Positions 47,851-61,179 are shown, numbered from the stretch's first letter. The stretch is 64,000 nt of DNA from Cymbidium sinense (GCA_021442155.1 CM038215.1:206578982-206642981), one strand, 5' to 3'. Numbers and translations are program-made. The notes: generated by a model from the sequence alone, not told the origin.

Positions 47851-49432
47851 ATAGCATAGTGATAAATAGGGTATGGAATTAGGAAAGTGTTACGTTCTTT
47901 TCAAATGAACCCCACATCTTACCAACTCCTATTCAAAACTACACTAACATAAAAGAGAAGGGAAACCTATGCTAAACATATCTTGATAATCCTTCACATG
48001 CAAGCTTATAATTAAAGTATAAGTAGCATACTTTCAGATTTGATATTTGCTTTATATGTTTTGAAAATAATTTGAGTTAAGTAGTGATAATAGCCACTCA
48101 TATTTCTATTTTAGCCAACACATACAAATTTGGCATAAAGTAAACAATTTCATTTTAAACTTGAATTTGAAAAATATGAATGCATGAAACTACATGACAT
48201 ACAAATTTAACATGTTGGGGAAAGATTCAGGGCAATGAAAGCATGTAAACATATTCACTTCACTTAAATCCTAAAGAAATTCTTATGGAATAAGAAAGTT
48301 TAAAATAAATCAAAGTGAATTCAATATGATTTTTTGTTTAGTTTGATGTTTGATTTAATTTTGAAAAGGTGAGTTGAGTTTGATGCTCCTAACCCATTCC
48401 CACATGTGTCTGATATTTTTGTTTAATTTTTAGATAATTAGATCCATTTTTATATATTAATTAGGTTAAGGTATGAATTAATTAACCTTAACACTACACC
48501 AGAATAATTAAAATAATTATGAGATGACATAAAAAAAAACTCACAAGGAATTTAAATTTGCAATGCACATAATAAAAATAGGTCTAATGTAATTTGGCTC
48601 ATAATTAAAGGTTAATTAAGTTAAGGGGTTTAGCTTAAGTACTTTCAAAATACCCTTTCATACGTATGAATTGGGTTTTGATTTCCTTAATTGAACTTAT
48701 AAACACCACAAGCATCTACCCAAAGTAGATTAATCAAGTTCTAAAACTTTTTAGAATTTTTAGAAATTAGTTAAGGGGATAATTAATGAATTAACCCTTA
48801 ATTAAGAGGAGATTAAGGAGAGAAAAAGGGGGTTTAGAGAATAGCTTAAGGGAAATATGCCAAAATTATTTCTGAATCCTCCTATCTACTAGATCTGATC
48901 TTAATCAACCCTAATCATAGATTAAAACCACTAATCATACCCTAATTATGCTTAATTACATAAGGAGGGTAATTAAGAAATCCATATGAAATTCTCCTAA
49001 TCAATCCTTCAATAAATCCCAAGAAAATTAGGGGAGGCAGAAGTCATCTCCTAAATTATACCCAAGAAGTTTGGGATTAAAGAGAGGCTTAATTAAGATG
49101 TAATTAGCAAAATAAAGTTTCAAATACAACCTAAAATCAAAGAAAATTATAATTTAAAACCCATTGAAATTAATTTTAAAATATTCTATATTTAATTATC
49201 TTTCCATAGGTTTTTATTTCATATTTTTCTAATTTTTTTAGAGGGAGTTATGAATTTTAAAAGATCCATAGGTTAATTAGAATTAATTAAAACATTTTAA
49301 CTAACCCTACTGTTCACGGCACGACGCGTGGCGGCGGCGGTCAGCGTGCTTTACATGCATCATGCCATGAGGGATTCACTTAAGTTGTTAAATCAAAAAT
49401 GGTGGCTGGCAGCGGACGTGATTTGATCTCGG

Positions 49433-49451
49433 CCGTCCGATCAAAGATCGG
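49433..49451. other. Short perfect hairpin in LTR B
   Basis: GTCCGATC-AAA-GATCGGAC forms an 8 bp stem with a 3-base loop in the GC-rich part of the LTR. The matching place in LTR A (near 10,682) has a degenerate version, GTTCGATCTAAGTTCGGAT. Confidence 0.7.
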
Positions 49452-50639
49452 ACGACCAGAGATCTCCCCACAGTTTTATAATGGGTAAGAGATTTCTAAA
49501 TGTGGGGAGATATCTCAGCCACCCAACCAAAATGTGCGGATGGATGGCTGAGATCTCCCAAGTTCTTCCCCTTGATCAACAGAGATTGTCCATGGTCAAG
49601 AGGATGATCCGAGCTCGATTGAGCTCAGATTCAAACTAAAGTCAACCCACACCATCTAAAGCTAAAGAGCGGCACATCCAACAGTCAAAACTCCATGGGA
49701 TTAAAATTTATTTCACAAATCTCCACACCACATTGAGTTTAATGGTCATAAAATCCCATACATCACCGAAGGTGATCACCGGCGCTCAATTCCCTTGGAG
49801 AAGCTTCGCCTAGTTGAGATGAAGCCTTGCTGATGTTTTGAGTAGTTAAGGTTGAGTGGATTGGTATATAGACCAACTCCTCCTTAGCTAGCTTGTAGCT
49901 ATGATCGAGCTAGGTCTCCCCTTGCCTTTAGAACTTCAAAGAGAGCTTGGGTGCACTCGACTTGCCTCTCTGATGGAGTATGCAAAAGTAATTGAAGTGA
50001 AATTGAGTGAAGAGGAAGTTGGCTCTTCAATAGACCTCCCCTATTTTCAAACTCTGAAAACCAAGAAATGGAGTTTTCAAATCCTCTCTAAGAAGCTTAG
50101 GAATCCTCTCTAAGGCTTGCTCAGAGTTCCTTAGCTTCAATCGATGAAGGGGAAGTTAGAATTCAAATGAATTAAGTGGAGCATATCTCCCCCTTGAAGG
50201 ATCGGATGGCCGTAAGATTATGTGCCATTTTGATCCAATTGATCATAATGGAAAGGCTGTTTGAGCTGTTAGGAGTGTGCATATGGTCGGCTTGAGCCAA
50301 GTAGTGGATTGCTAACATCCCATGTGCTTGAATTTAAGTGGGAGATGGGTTTTGAATTGGGAGTTTTGACCCATGGAGGCGGGTTTGGTCTAGGGAACAA
50401 TTGGCCTGACACAAACCCATTGGGTTGGGTGCATCACTCTTCACTAAGTCCCCTTGAGCTTTTAAGAAAGCCTCAAGTGAATGTGAAGAGGGTATGGACA
50501 AATTACCCATGGATTAAGCCAAACATGGCCCAGCTGCAGAAATCTTGGGTCATTTTGATCCACTCTGGATATGGTATATGTGGAGAAACTAGATTTGGCC
50601 AAGTTTCATTAGATTTGAAATTCATTTGATAGGGTTTAG

Positions 50640-51560
50640 CTCATGTTAACCAATTTAGGTCAAAATGGGTCAACTTGGGTCAAGTTGACCAATCGATCAA
50701 ATTGGGTCAAACCAAGGGTTGGGTTAAGTTCATATGACCATTTGAAATATTTTGGTGGCTTTGGTTTGGTTCAATTTGGATTAGTTTTGAATTTGGCTCA
50801 TATGACTTCATTTAGGTCAAATGGGTCAAGTTGACCTATTTGACCCATTTGATTTATTTGAGGTAGGTCAAGGGTAGTAGGTTTAGGTTAGTTAGTCATA
50901 TGGAGTGGATTGGTATCTTATTTTCAATCAATTTTGGTTAAGTTCAAATTTCACTCAACATGACCCTTTAGTCATGTTGTCTAAGGTCAATTGGGCAAGG
51001 TTAGTTGGCCAATTGAGGCTTTGGTCAAGTTCAACAAGTGATTTGGAATGAACTTGACCCATTGGTTTAATCAATTTGGCTTAGATCAAGTTTTGACACA
51101 TTTTGATTTTAGGTCAAAATGGGTCAACTTGGGTCAAGTGGCCAATTGGTTAGGCTCAAATGTTGACTTGGTCAAGTTCAAACATAGTCATGCGAACTTA
51201 GATCAATGGTTTCAATCAATATGGTGGAATTTGGTTTCATTTTGGGTTAGTGTTGACTTGGTCAACCCTTAGGTTTGACTTGGTTTGACCCAATTTGATT
51301 GATTAATCAACCCATGATGATTGTTGATCATGATGAGAGACATAGATGAGTTTGGTTCAATCCAATTTGGTTATGATTAGAATTTGACTCATAAGGGTAC
51401 TTTAGGTCACTTTGGGTCAAGTGAACCTAAGTGGGTCAAATGGCTTGGCCAAAGCTTGATTTGAGCTTGATTAATCTTGTATATGGACTTATGATTGAAA
51501 TATAAATCCATTTATAAGTGGTTTGAAGTCAAATGGGTTTTGATCCTTTTGACAATCTCA
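50640..51560 (-). repeat. GGTCAA-word array within LTR B
   Basis: Counterpart of 11,740-12,860: dense words GGTCAACTTGGGTCAAGTTG and relatives. It starts at a shared block GGTCAAATGGGTCAAGTTGA and thins out into TTTGATTGATT-rich sequence that LTR A also has. It has no fixed period, so it looks like word-level expansion rather than a classic satellite. Confidence 0.7.
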
Positions 51561-52638
51561 TATTCAAAGGGTGAACATGTAAGGATTTTGGGTTTGATTT
51601 TTGATTGAGTAATTGAAGTTTGTATTTATATATGAGCTCATGATTGTAGGTTTGATAGAATCATGAGAGAAAATATAGAGTTTGGCTTGATTTAAAATTG
51701 ATTTGGCTAAGTTCAAGATTTTGACTTGAAAGACTTAAATTGGATTTTGAGTGGATTTGAGTTTAATTTTTGGAAGTAGTTTTGATTGTTTGAATTTATA
51801 TTTCATTATATATGTGAATATAAATGAGAATATAAATGGATCATTATAAAATTTTAAGGATTTGAAGTGGTTTAATCTTGATTTGGGCTAAGTATATTAA
51901 GAAGGATTTCAAGGACTTAGGAAAATTTTGGAGTTTGAAGTTTGAATTTTTGAATTTGGTTTGATTGATTTATATTTATATTTATATTTCATTTATATAT
52001 GTGAATATAAATGAGGATATAAATGAATTTTGAGAAAATCTCAATTTGAATGGTTTGATCAAGATTTAGGCTAAGTCCATTAATGGAAAATTAAGGACTT
52101 AGGAAAATTTTAAATTGAGAATTTAATTTTGAGTTTAATTTGATTGATTTGAATTTATATTTTATTTATATATGTAAATATAAATGGAAATATAAATGAA
52201 TTATGAGAAAATCTCAAAGATTTGAATTGGTTTTGACCATAATTTTGGTTAAGTCCTTAAGGGAAGATTAATGACTTAGAAAATTTTGAGCATAGGAATT
52301 TTGTTGGATTTTGATCATGGGTTTCAGTCATAGATTTCAATCATGGATTTCAAATGGAATTGATTTAAGTTTGGAGGAAATCAAATGAGATTGATTTGGA
52401 GTTTGACTTGAAAGAAGGAAAGTGAGGAATGTTTCAAGCTAAGGGTAGGAAATTTTCTTAACACCCCTAAGGCATGACCTATTCTATGGCTAACTCTTCT
52501 AAGTCTCTAGGGCTAGGTTTGAGTGTCCACCTAATCACTAGATGTGTCTTAAGACTAAGGATCTCTTAAAGTCTCAGAGGAGTCCTATGTCTGAGATGGA
52601 GGGGTTGAGAGCTCATTCAAAAAAAATGAGGTCAACAA

Positions 52639-55380
52639 AGGGAGCCCAATAAGTGTGGTGTGACTGACAAGAAACACGCATTGGTTGACCAAAATGATCA
52701 ACAACAACCAAAGATCACAAGCACTAACATAAACAATCTATCCTTAACCCAAGAAGAAAGAATCGAGCTTAGTGCAATGTGGCTCTACTTATGTCCAAGA
52801 CATAAGAGAAAGGGAAGAATCCACTAATGGATAGAGTGTGAACCTTCCACTAGGAAAGCAGGTTTAAGTCATCCACAAGGGGATGAAAGGTTAGATTTGA
52901 TTTGAATCTCACTAGGGAGAAAAATATTTGTTCAAGTTCCATTTGGGAAGAGGGTTGAATTTGTTTTAATTTTGTCAGGATTGATTTTTTTTTCTTTTTT
53001 TGAGATCAGCCCTGTTGGTTTGTGATGGACCACACTAAGTAGGAGCCATGGAGGCTAAGACCAAACTCAGATTTACCAATCCAAAGCGGTAGTCTACTAA
53101 GCACATAGTAGGACTAGCCAACCAAAGGGATGCCTTTTGGTATACAGTAGCTCTACTAGGAAGAAAGTATAGTAGACTTACATCCTTCAAAGTAGAGATC
53201 ATTTACTGGGGTAATCTATTGGCAAAATAATAGATTGAACCCAACCTAGGGCTAACTATTAAGTGAATGTTGCTGGGGGACTTAGATCAACTCAAAGATA
53301 GTCAAGATTGATTTTATTTTTAGATTTGTTTATTTCAATTATGATGGATCCCATAGGTTTGCAATGAACTGCACTAAGTAGGGGCCATGGAGGCCTAGAC
53401 CTAACTCAGATTTACCAATTTAAAGAGATAAGTATACCTACCATGAGGTAGGAATATCTAACCAAAGGGGAACTGCCTTTTGGTATATAATGGTCAAGTC
53501 TTAAGAAGAAAGCATGGGGACTCACATTTTCTAGAAATAAGAAACCACTGGGGTAATTGGTTGCTTTGGGCAACAAATCAAACCCGACCTAGGGCTAACT
53601 ATTAAGTGAATGCCATTGGGGGACTTAAATCAGCTCAAAGATAGTCAAAGATTAATATCATTTTTAATTTGTTTGCGGATTCCATTGGTTTGCGATGGAT
53701 CATACTGAGAAGGAGCTTATAAAGCCTAGACCTATCATTTCAAACCAAAGGGAGTAGCTTCCCGATGGGAGAACTATCCAACCAAAGGAGTGCCTTTCGT
53801 AATGATCAATTGAAGGGAAGAAAGCTCGAGGGACTCACATCTTCCACTAGAAAAGATCACTAGGTGAATTGCTTTGGGCAACAAATCAACCCGACCTAGG
53901 TCGCCGTTGGTTTGCACAATCATGCTAGAAAGAATGCATCATAGTCTTATATCTTCAAAGCGAATGACCGGGTAACTCTTATGGAAAAATAGATTGAACC
54001 TAACCTAAGGGTGACTACGAGTGAGTACGACAGGATTTATCTCAACTCTAGTCGCAATTTATATAGAGTTCTCACACTACCCTAAAGATAGGATGTCTGC
54101 TTGGGAAAAGGGGCCCTTTGGGAAATTGAATTTCTAATCCAAAAGTGAATTAATTTTGTTTATTTTATTTAGTTTGGTTTTTTATCGTGGACCATGTTAG
54201 TTTGTGAGGGATCAAACTGAGAAGGAGCTTATATCAGCCTAGTCCTATCTCAGATTTACTTAACCAAGGGAGAATCACATCCACGAACAAATTTTTCCAA
54301 AAGGGTGGCTACTAGAAAGGGGATCTAATCCGTAACCTGTAGTGTCTAAATAAATGATCCAAGGACTTGATTACTTAATCTAACACCCTGGAGAAGATGA
54401 CATGTTTAGTCATATATCCAATAGGTATTCGGTGTCCAACTCAAGGAGAAAGTGCGAGGACTCACATCCGCTAAGAGTGATGTAACCACTGGGTGAGTCA
54501 TTGTCAGCATAGTGAACATCAACCAACCTAAGGTGCCCATCAGTTTGCAACAATCAGTCTAGGAAGAAAGCCCGGGGACTCACATCCTCATAGAACCGAT
54601 TCTGGGATAGTCTTTCTCGACAGTGCTATCCACCTAGGAGACTACTAAGTGAATGCCTAGGGACTTATATCAACTCAAAAGTAGTCAAGAGGAAAGGAGC
54701 CTCTGGGACTTATCCTAAACCTCAAATATACTCAACCTAGTTAAAGCATGGCTAGTTCAAGAAGAAAGCATGGGACTCATCTTCTTAAACAAAGTCAACA
54801 TGAGGTATCCAGGCAGTGAAGGCTACCATACTAACAAGGCCGTTTGCAATGGTCAAGTTAGGAAGAAAGCTGGGACTCACATCTCCAAACAATGACTAGG
54901 GTGACATACTAGCAAGGTAGCATGTAGACCCAACCTAGAGCAGCTAAAGAGTGAGTGCCACAGGAAGCTTTCTCCCACATCAAAATAGTTTGAGACAAAA
55001 GATTTATATTTATTATTATACATGTGTTAAAAGGAATAGGATGCCTCTGGGGGACTCTTACACCTATCTTAAACACACTAAAGGGGTTTGATGAAATGAT
55101 GCCAATGGCAGATTCCCACTAAGAAAGGATGCTTGGGTTCACACCTAACTTAGTTATGCTAATCAAAAATAGGATGTTCTCTTACACCTATTCTAATAGC
55201 ATGGAGATTATGTTTGTGTTGTGAAAGAGGGATAGGATGCCATTGGGGGACTCTTACACCTACCCTAGACACATCATGACGGATTCGCAAGACAAGCAAA
55301 CAACACTTTGAAAGAAGAGAAGATTTGATGAATGGAATCAAATTTTGTTCTTTTATTAATGATTATTTTCAAACATGATT
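52639..55380 (-). repeat. Tandem-repeat 3'UTR of Tat element B (about 335 bp units)
   Basis: Unit starts like GGTTTG.GATGGA.CA.ACT occur near 53,012, 53,348, 53,684 and 54,205, with shorter decayed units near 53,908, 54,540 and 54,840. Each carries CCAACCAAAGGGA-, AAGAAAGC.TGGGGACTCACA- and AACCTAGGGCTAACTATTAA-type words. Successive units become shorter by many small losses. A second, smaller series with GGGGGACTCTTACACCTA words occupies 55,030-55,270. Hypervariable 3'UTR repeats between pol and the LTR are a known Tat-lineage trait and a proposed source of plant satellites. Confidence 0.85.
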
Positions 55381-55429
55381 TATTTCATGGGTAATATTTT
55401 TTTAGATAGAGCCCATTAATTGCGGTGTT

Positions 55430-56480
55430 CCCCTTTACAATCAATAAGTCGATAAGATCCTCCTTGGTAGGCCTTCTCTATGAGGGCCTTCCCAAGTGGG
55501 TTCAAACTTGCCTCCCATCTTCGATGGCAAAATTGGTCTCCTTAGGATAAACACAAGTTCTCCTACTCAGAAAGACCTAGGGTGGACCAGCTTGTTGTGA
55601 GCTTGAATCATTTTGGCCTTGTACAACTCGAGATTTTGGCACACCCATAGGAGACTCTCCTCCAAACCTTCAAGCTCTTCTAACCATAATTTTGCATTCT
55701 ACTCGGTAGTAATCTTGTTACCCAATGCTATCCTTAGTGGGAGTTGAACTCTAAAGGAAGAACTGACCCATACACTAAGAAAATGGGATACGAGTTGGAG
55801 TTGGTATGTGGGTCAAGGCTTCAACCAACCACTGCTTCCAATCATTTGTTGTCATCAAGAGTCTTCTTCTATCTATGATGAGAGTTTTGTTGAATGCTTC
55901 TACTAAGCCATTAGCTCTAGGGTAGAGATGGTGGAGTATCTCCAATCTATACCATGTTTAGTGTAGCTATTGATCTTATGCTTTTGAATGCAATACCATT
56001 ATCGAATATAATCGAGGCACCCAAACCTATATGATATGGTTCTAAAAAACTGAAGCACATGGTGAGGTGTGACCTCTCTAAGTGGGATGGCTTTCACCCA
56101 CTTGGAAAAGTAGTCGATGGCAGCTAAGATGAATCGATGCCCCTTGGAATAATAAGGATCGATCAGACCTACAATGTTGGTACCCCAACACTCAAATGGC
56201 CATGAGGCCAATGTAGGGTGTAGAGTGTTGGGTGGCTGCTGAAGGACCACACCGTGCACCTGACACTAATGAAATCTCCTAGTTACATCCATGCAGTCTA
56301 TGATCATCAAGGGCTAGTAGTATCCAAGTCACCTGATCTTCGCCTTCATCTTCAGGCCAGACTGATGAGCTCCGTATAGACCGAAATGTACCTCAATTAC
56401 AATGCCACAGGCAACATATTTGTCTAAACAATATAACCACATTTGGTCAAAGGACCACGATAGGTGCCATCAAGAGAGGA
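55430..56480 (-). pseudogene. Tat integrase, broken
   Basis: From the right, a zinc-binding region comes first (HFGLYGAHQSGLK near 56,390, then CQVHG near 56,265), followed by the catalytic core, open from 56,259 to 55,999. This has LHPTLASWPFECWG, a G.D-type site replaced by NIVG, and GHRFILAAIDYFSKWVKAIP with the second block RFG. The third block (PYSRANGLVEAFNKTL) lies near 55,890, carrying the last catalytic glutamate. The C-terminal domain ends near 55,440 with an EDGRQV..HLGRPS-like stretch. Function: strand transfer of element DNA. Frameshifts separate the blocks. The first catalytic aspartate appears altered, though a frame slip could explain it. Confidence 0.85.
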
Positions 56481-56659
56481 GAGAGCTCTTTTTCACGATG
56501 GGCTTGTGAGTTTTCTTGAGGTAGTTTGTCGACGTTCAATTAATCTATGAATGATTGCCTCCAAACTAGCTCCTCATACATTTTGGAAATGATAACCTCC
56601 CCTTCAAGAGAATGTCTCTCGATGAGTTCAGAATCAATAAAGGATAGGGCTTGTCTATT

Positions 56660-57300
56660 TTGGACCCTTATTGAAATGGACTCATCTTCCGGACATGCCA
56701 ACTCTTTGGCAAGTTTAAAGCACCTGCTACTGCATTCTCTGCTCGAGGAACCTTGTAGATGGTGACTTCAGGAATTTGGGCCAACAGCTTCATGGTATAC
56801 TCGTAGTAATGATGAAGCTTGGGTTTGAAAACCTGTAGACCCAATCTAGTTGATGACCAATTGAGAATCCCCAAAGATGTTGATGCTCTTGACAGATAGT
56901 GATGGCTAACTCATAGCAATCAAAGCCTCATAGCCTTCATTTGTTGTGTGTGGGTTGGAAAGATAGTATGAGAATCTCATCATCATGATTTGGAGTTAGA
57001 AGAACTATTCCTACCCTTTCGGAGAATAGATCATGGTGCTTCACCTTTAAGAAAAGAAGCACCATCAAAATACATCTCTCCATCGGCCTCCCCTAAGTTC
57101 ATGATTTGTTCATCGGGGAGATCATCACTAAGCAGAGAATCAGCAAGAAGTGGGTGTGTTGCTAAGAAATTCGCTAATGCCTATCCTTTTATCGCACAGA
57201 GGGGAATGTGATATCAAACTACGAGAGAATTATGGACCAATGAGACAAATGTCCAGATAGCATTGGCCGTGTCATGAGATACTATAGTGGATTTGTTCTA
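56660..57300 (-). pseudogene. Tat RNase H, broken
   Basis: The clearest part is open from 56,874 to 56,668: GILNWSSTRLGLQVFKPKLH, YYEYTMKLLAQIPEV and VPRAENAVAGALN. This corresponds to the GDSQLV..Q..G, Y...L...F..V and PR..N..AD.LA blocks of Tat RNase H; two motif residues are changed (N for D at GDS, G for D at AD). The upstream half (56,880-57,300) shows the same family only in pieces. The enzyme would remove RNA from the RNA-DNA hybrid. Confidence 0.75.
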
Positions 57301-57399
57301 GAGATTAAGTCACCTTATGAGAAAGCATATAATGCTGTAGCTTTTAGGAAGCAAAGATCAAAGCTAGGCAATGTTTCAATAGGTGGATAGTTCACTTTA

Positions 57400-58330
57400 G
57401 AGGAATCGATGACAAGGTAGTAGAGAGTCCCCTCCTTCCTTCTTCATTGGCTTGGGCCAATAAAGCATCGAGAGAGTCATCCAATGCAAGGCAGTAAAGG
57501 ATGAGTGGCTGCTAGAACTGACAGCTTCACCAAGTACTCTTTGATGTCTTCAAAAGCATGTTGACACTTGTCATCCCACTTGAACTTGGCATCCTTTTTG
57601 ACAAGTGCTGAGAATGGCTTGCATCTCCCTGAGAGGTTTGAGATAAAGCATCTTAGACATGTTAGCCATCCTTGAAAGGATCTGAGTTGAGTTAAACTCT
57701 TAATAGGTGGCATTTCTAAGATAGGTTTGAATATTTTCATGATCTATTTCTATTCTTGGTGTCGAACAATAAACCCAAGGAATTTCCTTGAAGCTACTCC
57801 GAATGCACACTTTAGGGGATTCATTTTGAGGTTATATTGTCTTAACCGTTCAAAAACTACTCTCAAGTCAAAGAGGTGGTCTTCCTTTTTTTCTACTTTT
57901 GACTACTAGATCATCAATATAGCACTCAACCTGATGATGGATGAGTTCATTGAAGATGAGTCATGGTATGTAGCATTTTAAGGCCGAAAGGCATGACCCT
58001 ATAACAAAAGATTCTCGGGTTCAAAAAAGGTGTTTCTTTCATCTTTGAGACATCTTGATTTGGTTATAGATGACCCATCCATGAAAGAGAAAGACCGCAT
58101 GAGATGAGGTGATGTCCACCATTAACTTGGGTATAGGAAGAGGAAACTCATCCTTAGGACATGCCTTATTTAAGTCCCTAAAATTGCAAAATGCAAATTT
58201 GGCCATTCTTCTTCTTAACCGGGATGACACTAGCTAACTAGTAGGATATTTTTTTCCAATGAAACCAACATCGATCAATTTCTTGACTTTAAAATGACCG
58301 TTGTTCAATTCTAATCACATGTGTCTAGAG
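57400..58330 (-). pseudogene. Tat reverse transcriptase, broken
   Basis: From the right, FCNFRDLNKACPKDEFPLPI (about 58,190-58,130) is followed by the FMDGSS..YNQI block, whose two halves lie in different frames (about 58,060-58,095). The catalytic YIDD (57,910-57,921) sits within CYIDDLVVKS. A connection region, open from 57,740 to 57,477, carries LTQLRSFQG, RCFISNLSGRCKPFS and WDDKCQHAFEDIKEYL. These are standard Tat-lineage landmarks in the right order and spacing. At least four frame breaks are present. The YIDD core is intact, so decay looks indel-driven rather than substitution-driven. Confidence 0.88.
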
Positions 58331-59560
58331 CTTGCTTAATAGGGGTAACGTTGGGTCTATTGCTAGCTTGTGGACTGCTACGTCAGGAGATAATCGCATC
58401 TCTTCATAACTCTATGTGAAGCAGTCTTTAAACTCAATCAATAACCTAATTAAGTAATTAGTTTCTTCTTCATTTAGCAATGAACTGATGTATGTTAGGC
58501 ATGGATTTTCTTTGGTCCCGAGGTTGATTTCTTTAATCTTGTCAATTGTTGAATGAATTTCTTCATCAAATTCTAGCAGTGCTCTTTGACTTGGAGAACA
58601 TCAAAATTTTTTGAAGTTTCTAAACACACATTCTCATAAGAGTTGGGGATGTGAGAAGAAACTATCAGATTCTAAATGGTTGGTAATAACTAGCAATAAT
58701 CATTGACTTGCCCACTCACCAAACTTAGTCCTCTCTTGATTGTGCTTCCCTACCTGTTGTTCCATAGCTTTTCAAAGTATTCTGACCTATGCTTGGACCA
58801 TGTGTGAGGAACTAAACCTTTCTGTATAAGATTTTGAACACAAGGCGAGTAAAAGTCAAAAGGTAATTCCATTAATTCTTTAAAAGTATCTTCCTCAAGC
58901 TCTACATCAACTTGGGGCTTGAGGAAGATGATCCCAAAAAAGAACTTCTCTTCATGTCATCACTAGAAGACTTAGGGACTTCCTTAACTACTAAAACCTT
59001 CAACTTTGAGATGTAAGTGAGGTAAGAGCTAAGGTTCCCAACTAATAGTTTCACATAAACCAAATTGAATAGTTTGCTTGCTTGGAGGCCTGGTCTTCTC
59101 TGGATAAAAAGTCACCTCCAATGGAACCCAAGGGTTGGTATATACTAATCACATTGGACTCGGGATTCCAAGTCTATGTGAATAGTAGGGTACTCCTATG
59201 AAGGAACATGACCTCTATTGGTCAAGGCCAACTAGGGTCTCCCACCTGAACGCCTCTTCTACCTCTACCTCTAGGTGGAGTTGAACCATCCTACTCACAT
59301 GTCCATATGATAGAATGAACTATGGGTGGAATATGATATGTGGATCTATTTCTTCTTTAATTCCCCTTTCTTGTTCACTTGGACCATTATTTTTCTTTTC
59401 ATTTTCTTTTATCTTTTCTTTTTCTTCATCTTATTTTTCTTTTGATTTTGCATTTGAATTTTGTCCAAGTTCACGAGAAAGGGTGTTTTGAGGAAGATAG
59501 TAGGTCGCATCCTCATAAATCGCAACCTCTCTAACTGGAAATGGCTTTTCATCTCCATTG
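58331..59560 (-). other. Protease-RT linker of Tat element B
   Basis: There is no recognised domain. In Ogre-type elements this interval contains an intron separating gag-pro from pol; I see no unambiguous splice pair. On the minus strand near 59,400-59,460 there is a lysine/glutamate-rich run (EKIKENEKKNNG), following the protease. Confidence 0.5.
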
Positions 59561-60010
59561 ACATTGTATTCAATTCCATCTTTTCTGAACTCGATGCACT
59601 AATGGAGGGAGGATGAAATGATCATGTTCTAATGTATTTAAGGCCTACCAAGTGAAGTAGTGAACGAAGTATTCAAATCAATGATGTAAAACTTAGCTTC
59701 AGTCTTCTAGTCACCTATCTCCAAAGGTACCACTATAGAACCTAAAGCCCACTCACCTTGTTCATTGAATCCTCTCAACATCATCCGATCTCCTCGGAGT
59801 GTGGAGATGTCGATCCTCAAATAAGCAAGGTTCTTTAGACGCATAATAATTACCGATGCACACCACAAGCACTGGCTGTCAACCTATCCATATCAACGTG
59901 ATGTAGGGATGGATGGTTGTTCTCTAGAAGAAGTTCTTCATCTATGAAGGTGATCCCGTGAGCTTATTTTTTGTAATGTGCTTCCTCACCTATAGCGGCC
60001 AACTGAGCTA
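59561..60010 (-). pseudogene. Tat aspartic protease with active site lost
   Basis: From the right, ITFIDEELLLENNHPSLH is followed by the active-site strand, where the expected D-N-G-(A/S)-S is gone. The reading PVLV jumps straight to an ASV-like stretch, as if about seven bases were deleted. Downstream are LKNLAYLRIDISTL, MMLRGFNEQGEWALGSI, PLEIGD, FYIIDLNTSF, LGRP.IH and SSLH, all characteristic of Tat/Ogre protease. Two in-frame stops lie in the GRPWIH block. The enzyme would cleave the gag-pol precursor. Confidence 0.75.
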
Positions 60011-60075
60011 AGCATATTTCAGGATAAAGGAGAGCCTTGATTAGTGATTTTTCATCATGCATTAGACAAACTTTC

Positions 60076-60498
60076 TTAGATGAGAAAGGACATTGTAGTC
60101 CACCTTCGACTGATCTTCCACAAGCATATCCAAGAGTGAAGCATCTTGTGGAAGGGCTTCTTGACCTTCAGTATCAATGACTTATTTTCCTCTATCTTGT
60201 GGGAGGTAGAACCTGCCACTCTGAGGTTGACTGATCTCTTATGGGTGGTGGAAGGTTCTACCTGCACATCAGGCTCACTTACAGCTTCTCCTATGGAACT
60301 CTTAAAATCGGATGATTCCAAGTCTATCTCAAGAGGTAAACTAGTAGTATTCAGAGTTAGAAAGTCTAACTCTGAATCAGAAAGAGGAAGATCAAAATTT
60401 TTATAGTTAGTTATACTTGAAGAGTTATCATTAGGAATAGAAGAAAATAACCCATCAAAAGAGACATAGATGTAATTCAAACTAGCTTTATTCTTCAA
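60076..60498 (-). pseudogene. Tat gag-protease linker, open 140 codons
   Basis: The longest open frame of the element after gag. It is rich in serine, aspartate and leucine (SSSITNY, PLSDSELDFL, PLEIDLESSDFKSS) and has no recognised domain. It directly precedes protease and follows gag, so it is the variable linker of the polyprotein. The ATG at 60,498 is probably not a real start. Confidence 0.5.
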
Positions 60499-61179
60499 TT
60501 TCTTGGAATTGTTTGGAGGTCCAAAGTAGAAATCAAGTGAGTGAGTAAGGATTTGATGCCCTTATCCACTGATACAAGAGTTCTACTAGAAGAAATAGAA
60601 AGAAGAAGAAAGAAAAAAGAGACCTGATGGCTAAACCTGGACCGACACATGTGCTTCTGCACCCCACAAACCTTCCTTGCAGAAAGATTTAAATGCGGAA
60701 GTTTTGATAAATGATATCCAAGAGTTTTAGATAGAGATATGGGTAGATCACTTAAGGAATTGAAGGAAGTTTTTCCATAAGGTATTCCTTTGGGATAACT
60801 AACACCATCTTGAAACTATGTGGTCAATTGAAGCAATCCTCCAAAATATGGCGCATACAATGGTAAGGGAAAAAGTTTGGATCATGACTTTTCTACTCTG
60901 GTCTCCTAGGCTTGGTAGTTAAAATCGTTTTTAAGAGATTAAAGAGTTTCGATAACACCCTTAAAAGAATAAGGTTTGTTTAACTTATCTAAAAGAGTAG
61001 TGGACCATAGCTACTGGCTGAGCATGCATGTGCCGCCGATGGTATGGTGGAGGAGGTGTGGTATGGAGGAGCTGGAGGTGGGTTGCCTGGTGGAGAGATC
61101 AGGTCTCGACCATCTCTAGCTGTCGCTTCCCCTTATCAATCACTATTACTATTCCTAGCTTTTGTTCATAAACCTTATG

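Larger units (their letters stand above)
43270..52638 (-). repeat. 3' LTR of Tat element B with internal duplications
   Basis: The core, 44,820-52,638 (about 7.8 kb), is colinear with LTR A. The right border falls at ..GAGGTCAACA, exactly where A and B stop matching, giving TGTTGACCTC as the LTR start on the minus strand. A GC-richer zone at 49,310-50,200 matches 10,560-11,700 and could hold the promoter. A TATA-like TTATAAAACT (minus strand) sits at about 49,473-49,482 next to the hairpin at 49,433. The left 1.5 kb is an extra tandem copy. Confidence 0.65.

Noticed and set aside
50309..51272. Chain of open frames on the plus strand in LTR B
   Set aside because: They come from GGTCAA-type repeated words that lack stop codons. 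The corresponding part of LTR A is not open in the same frames, and they run opposite to the element's coding strand.
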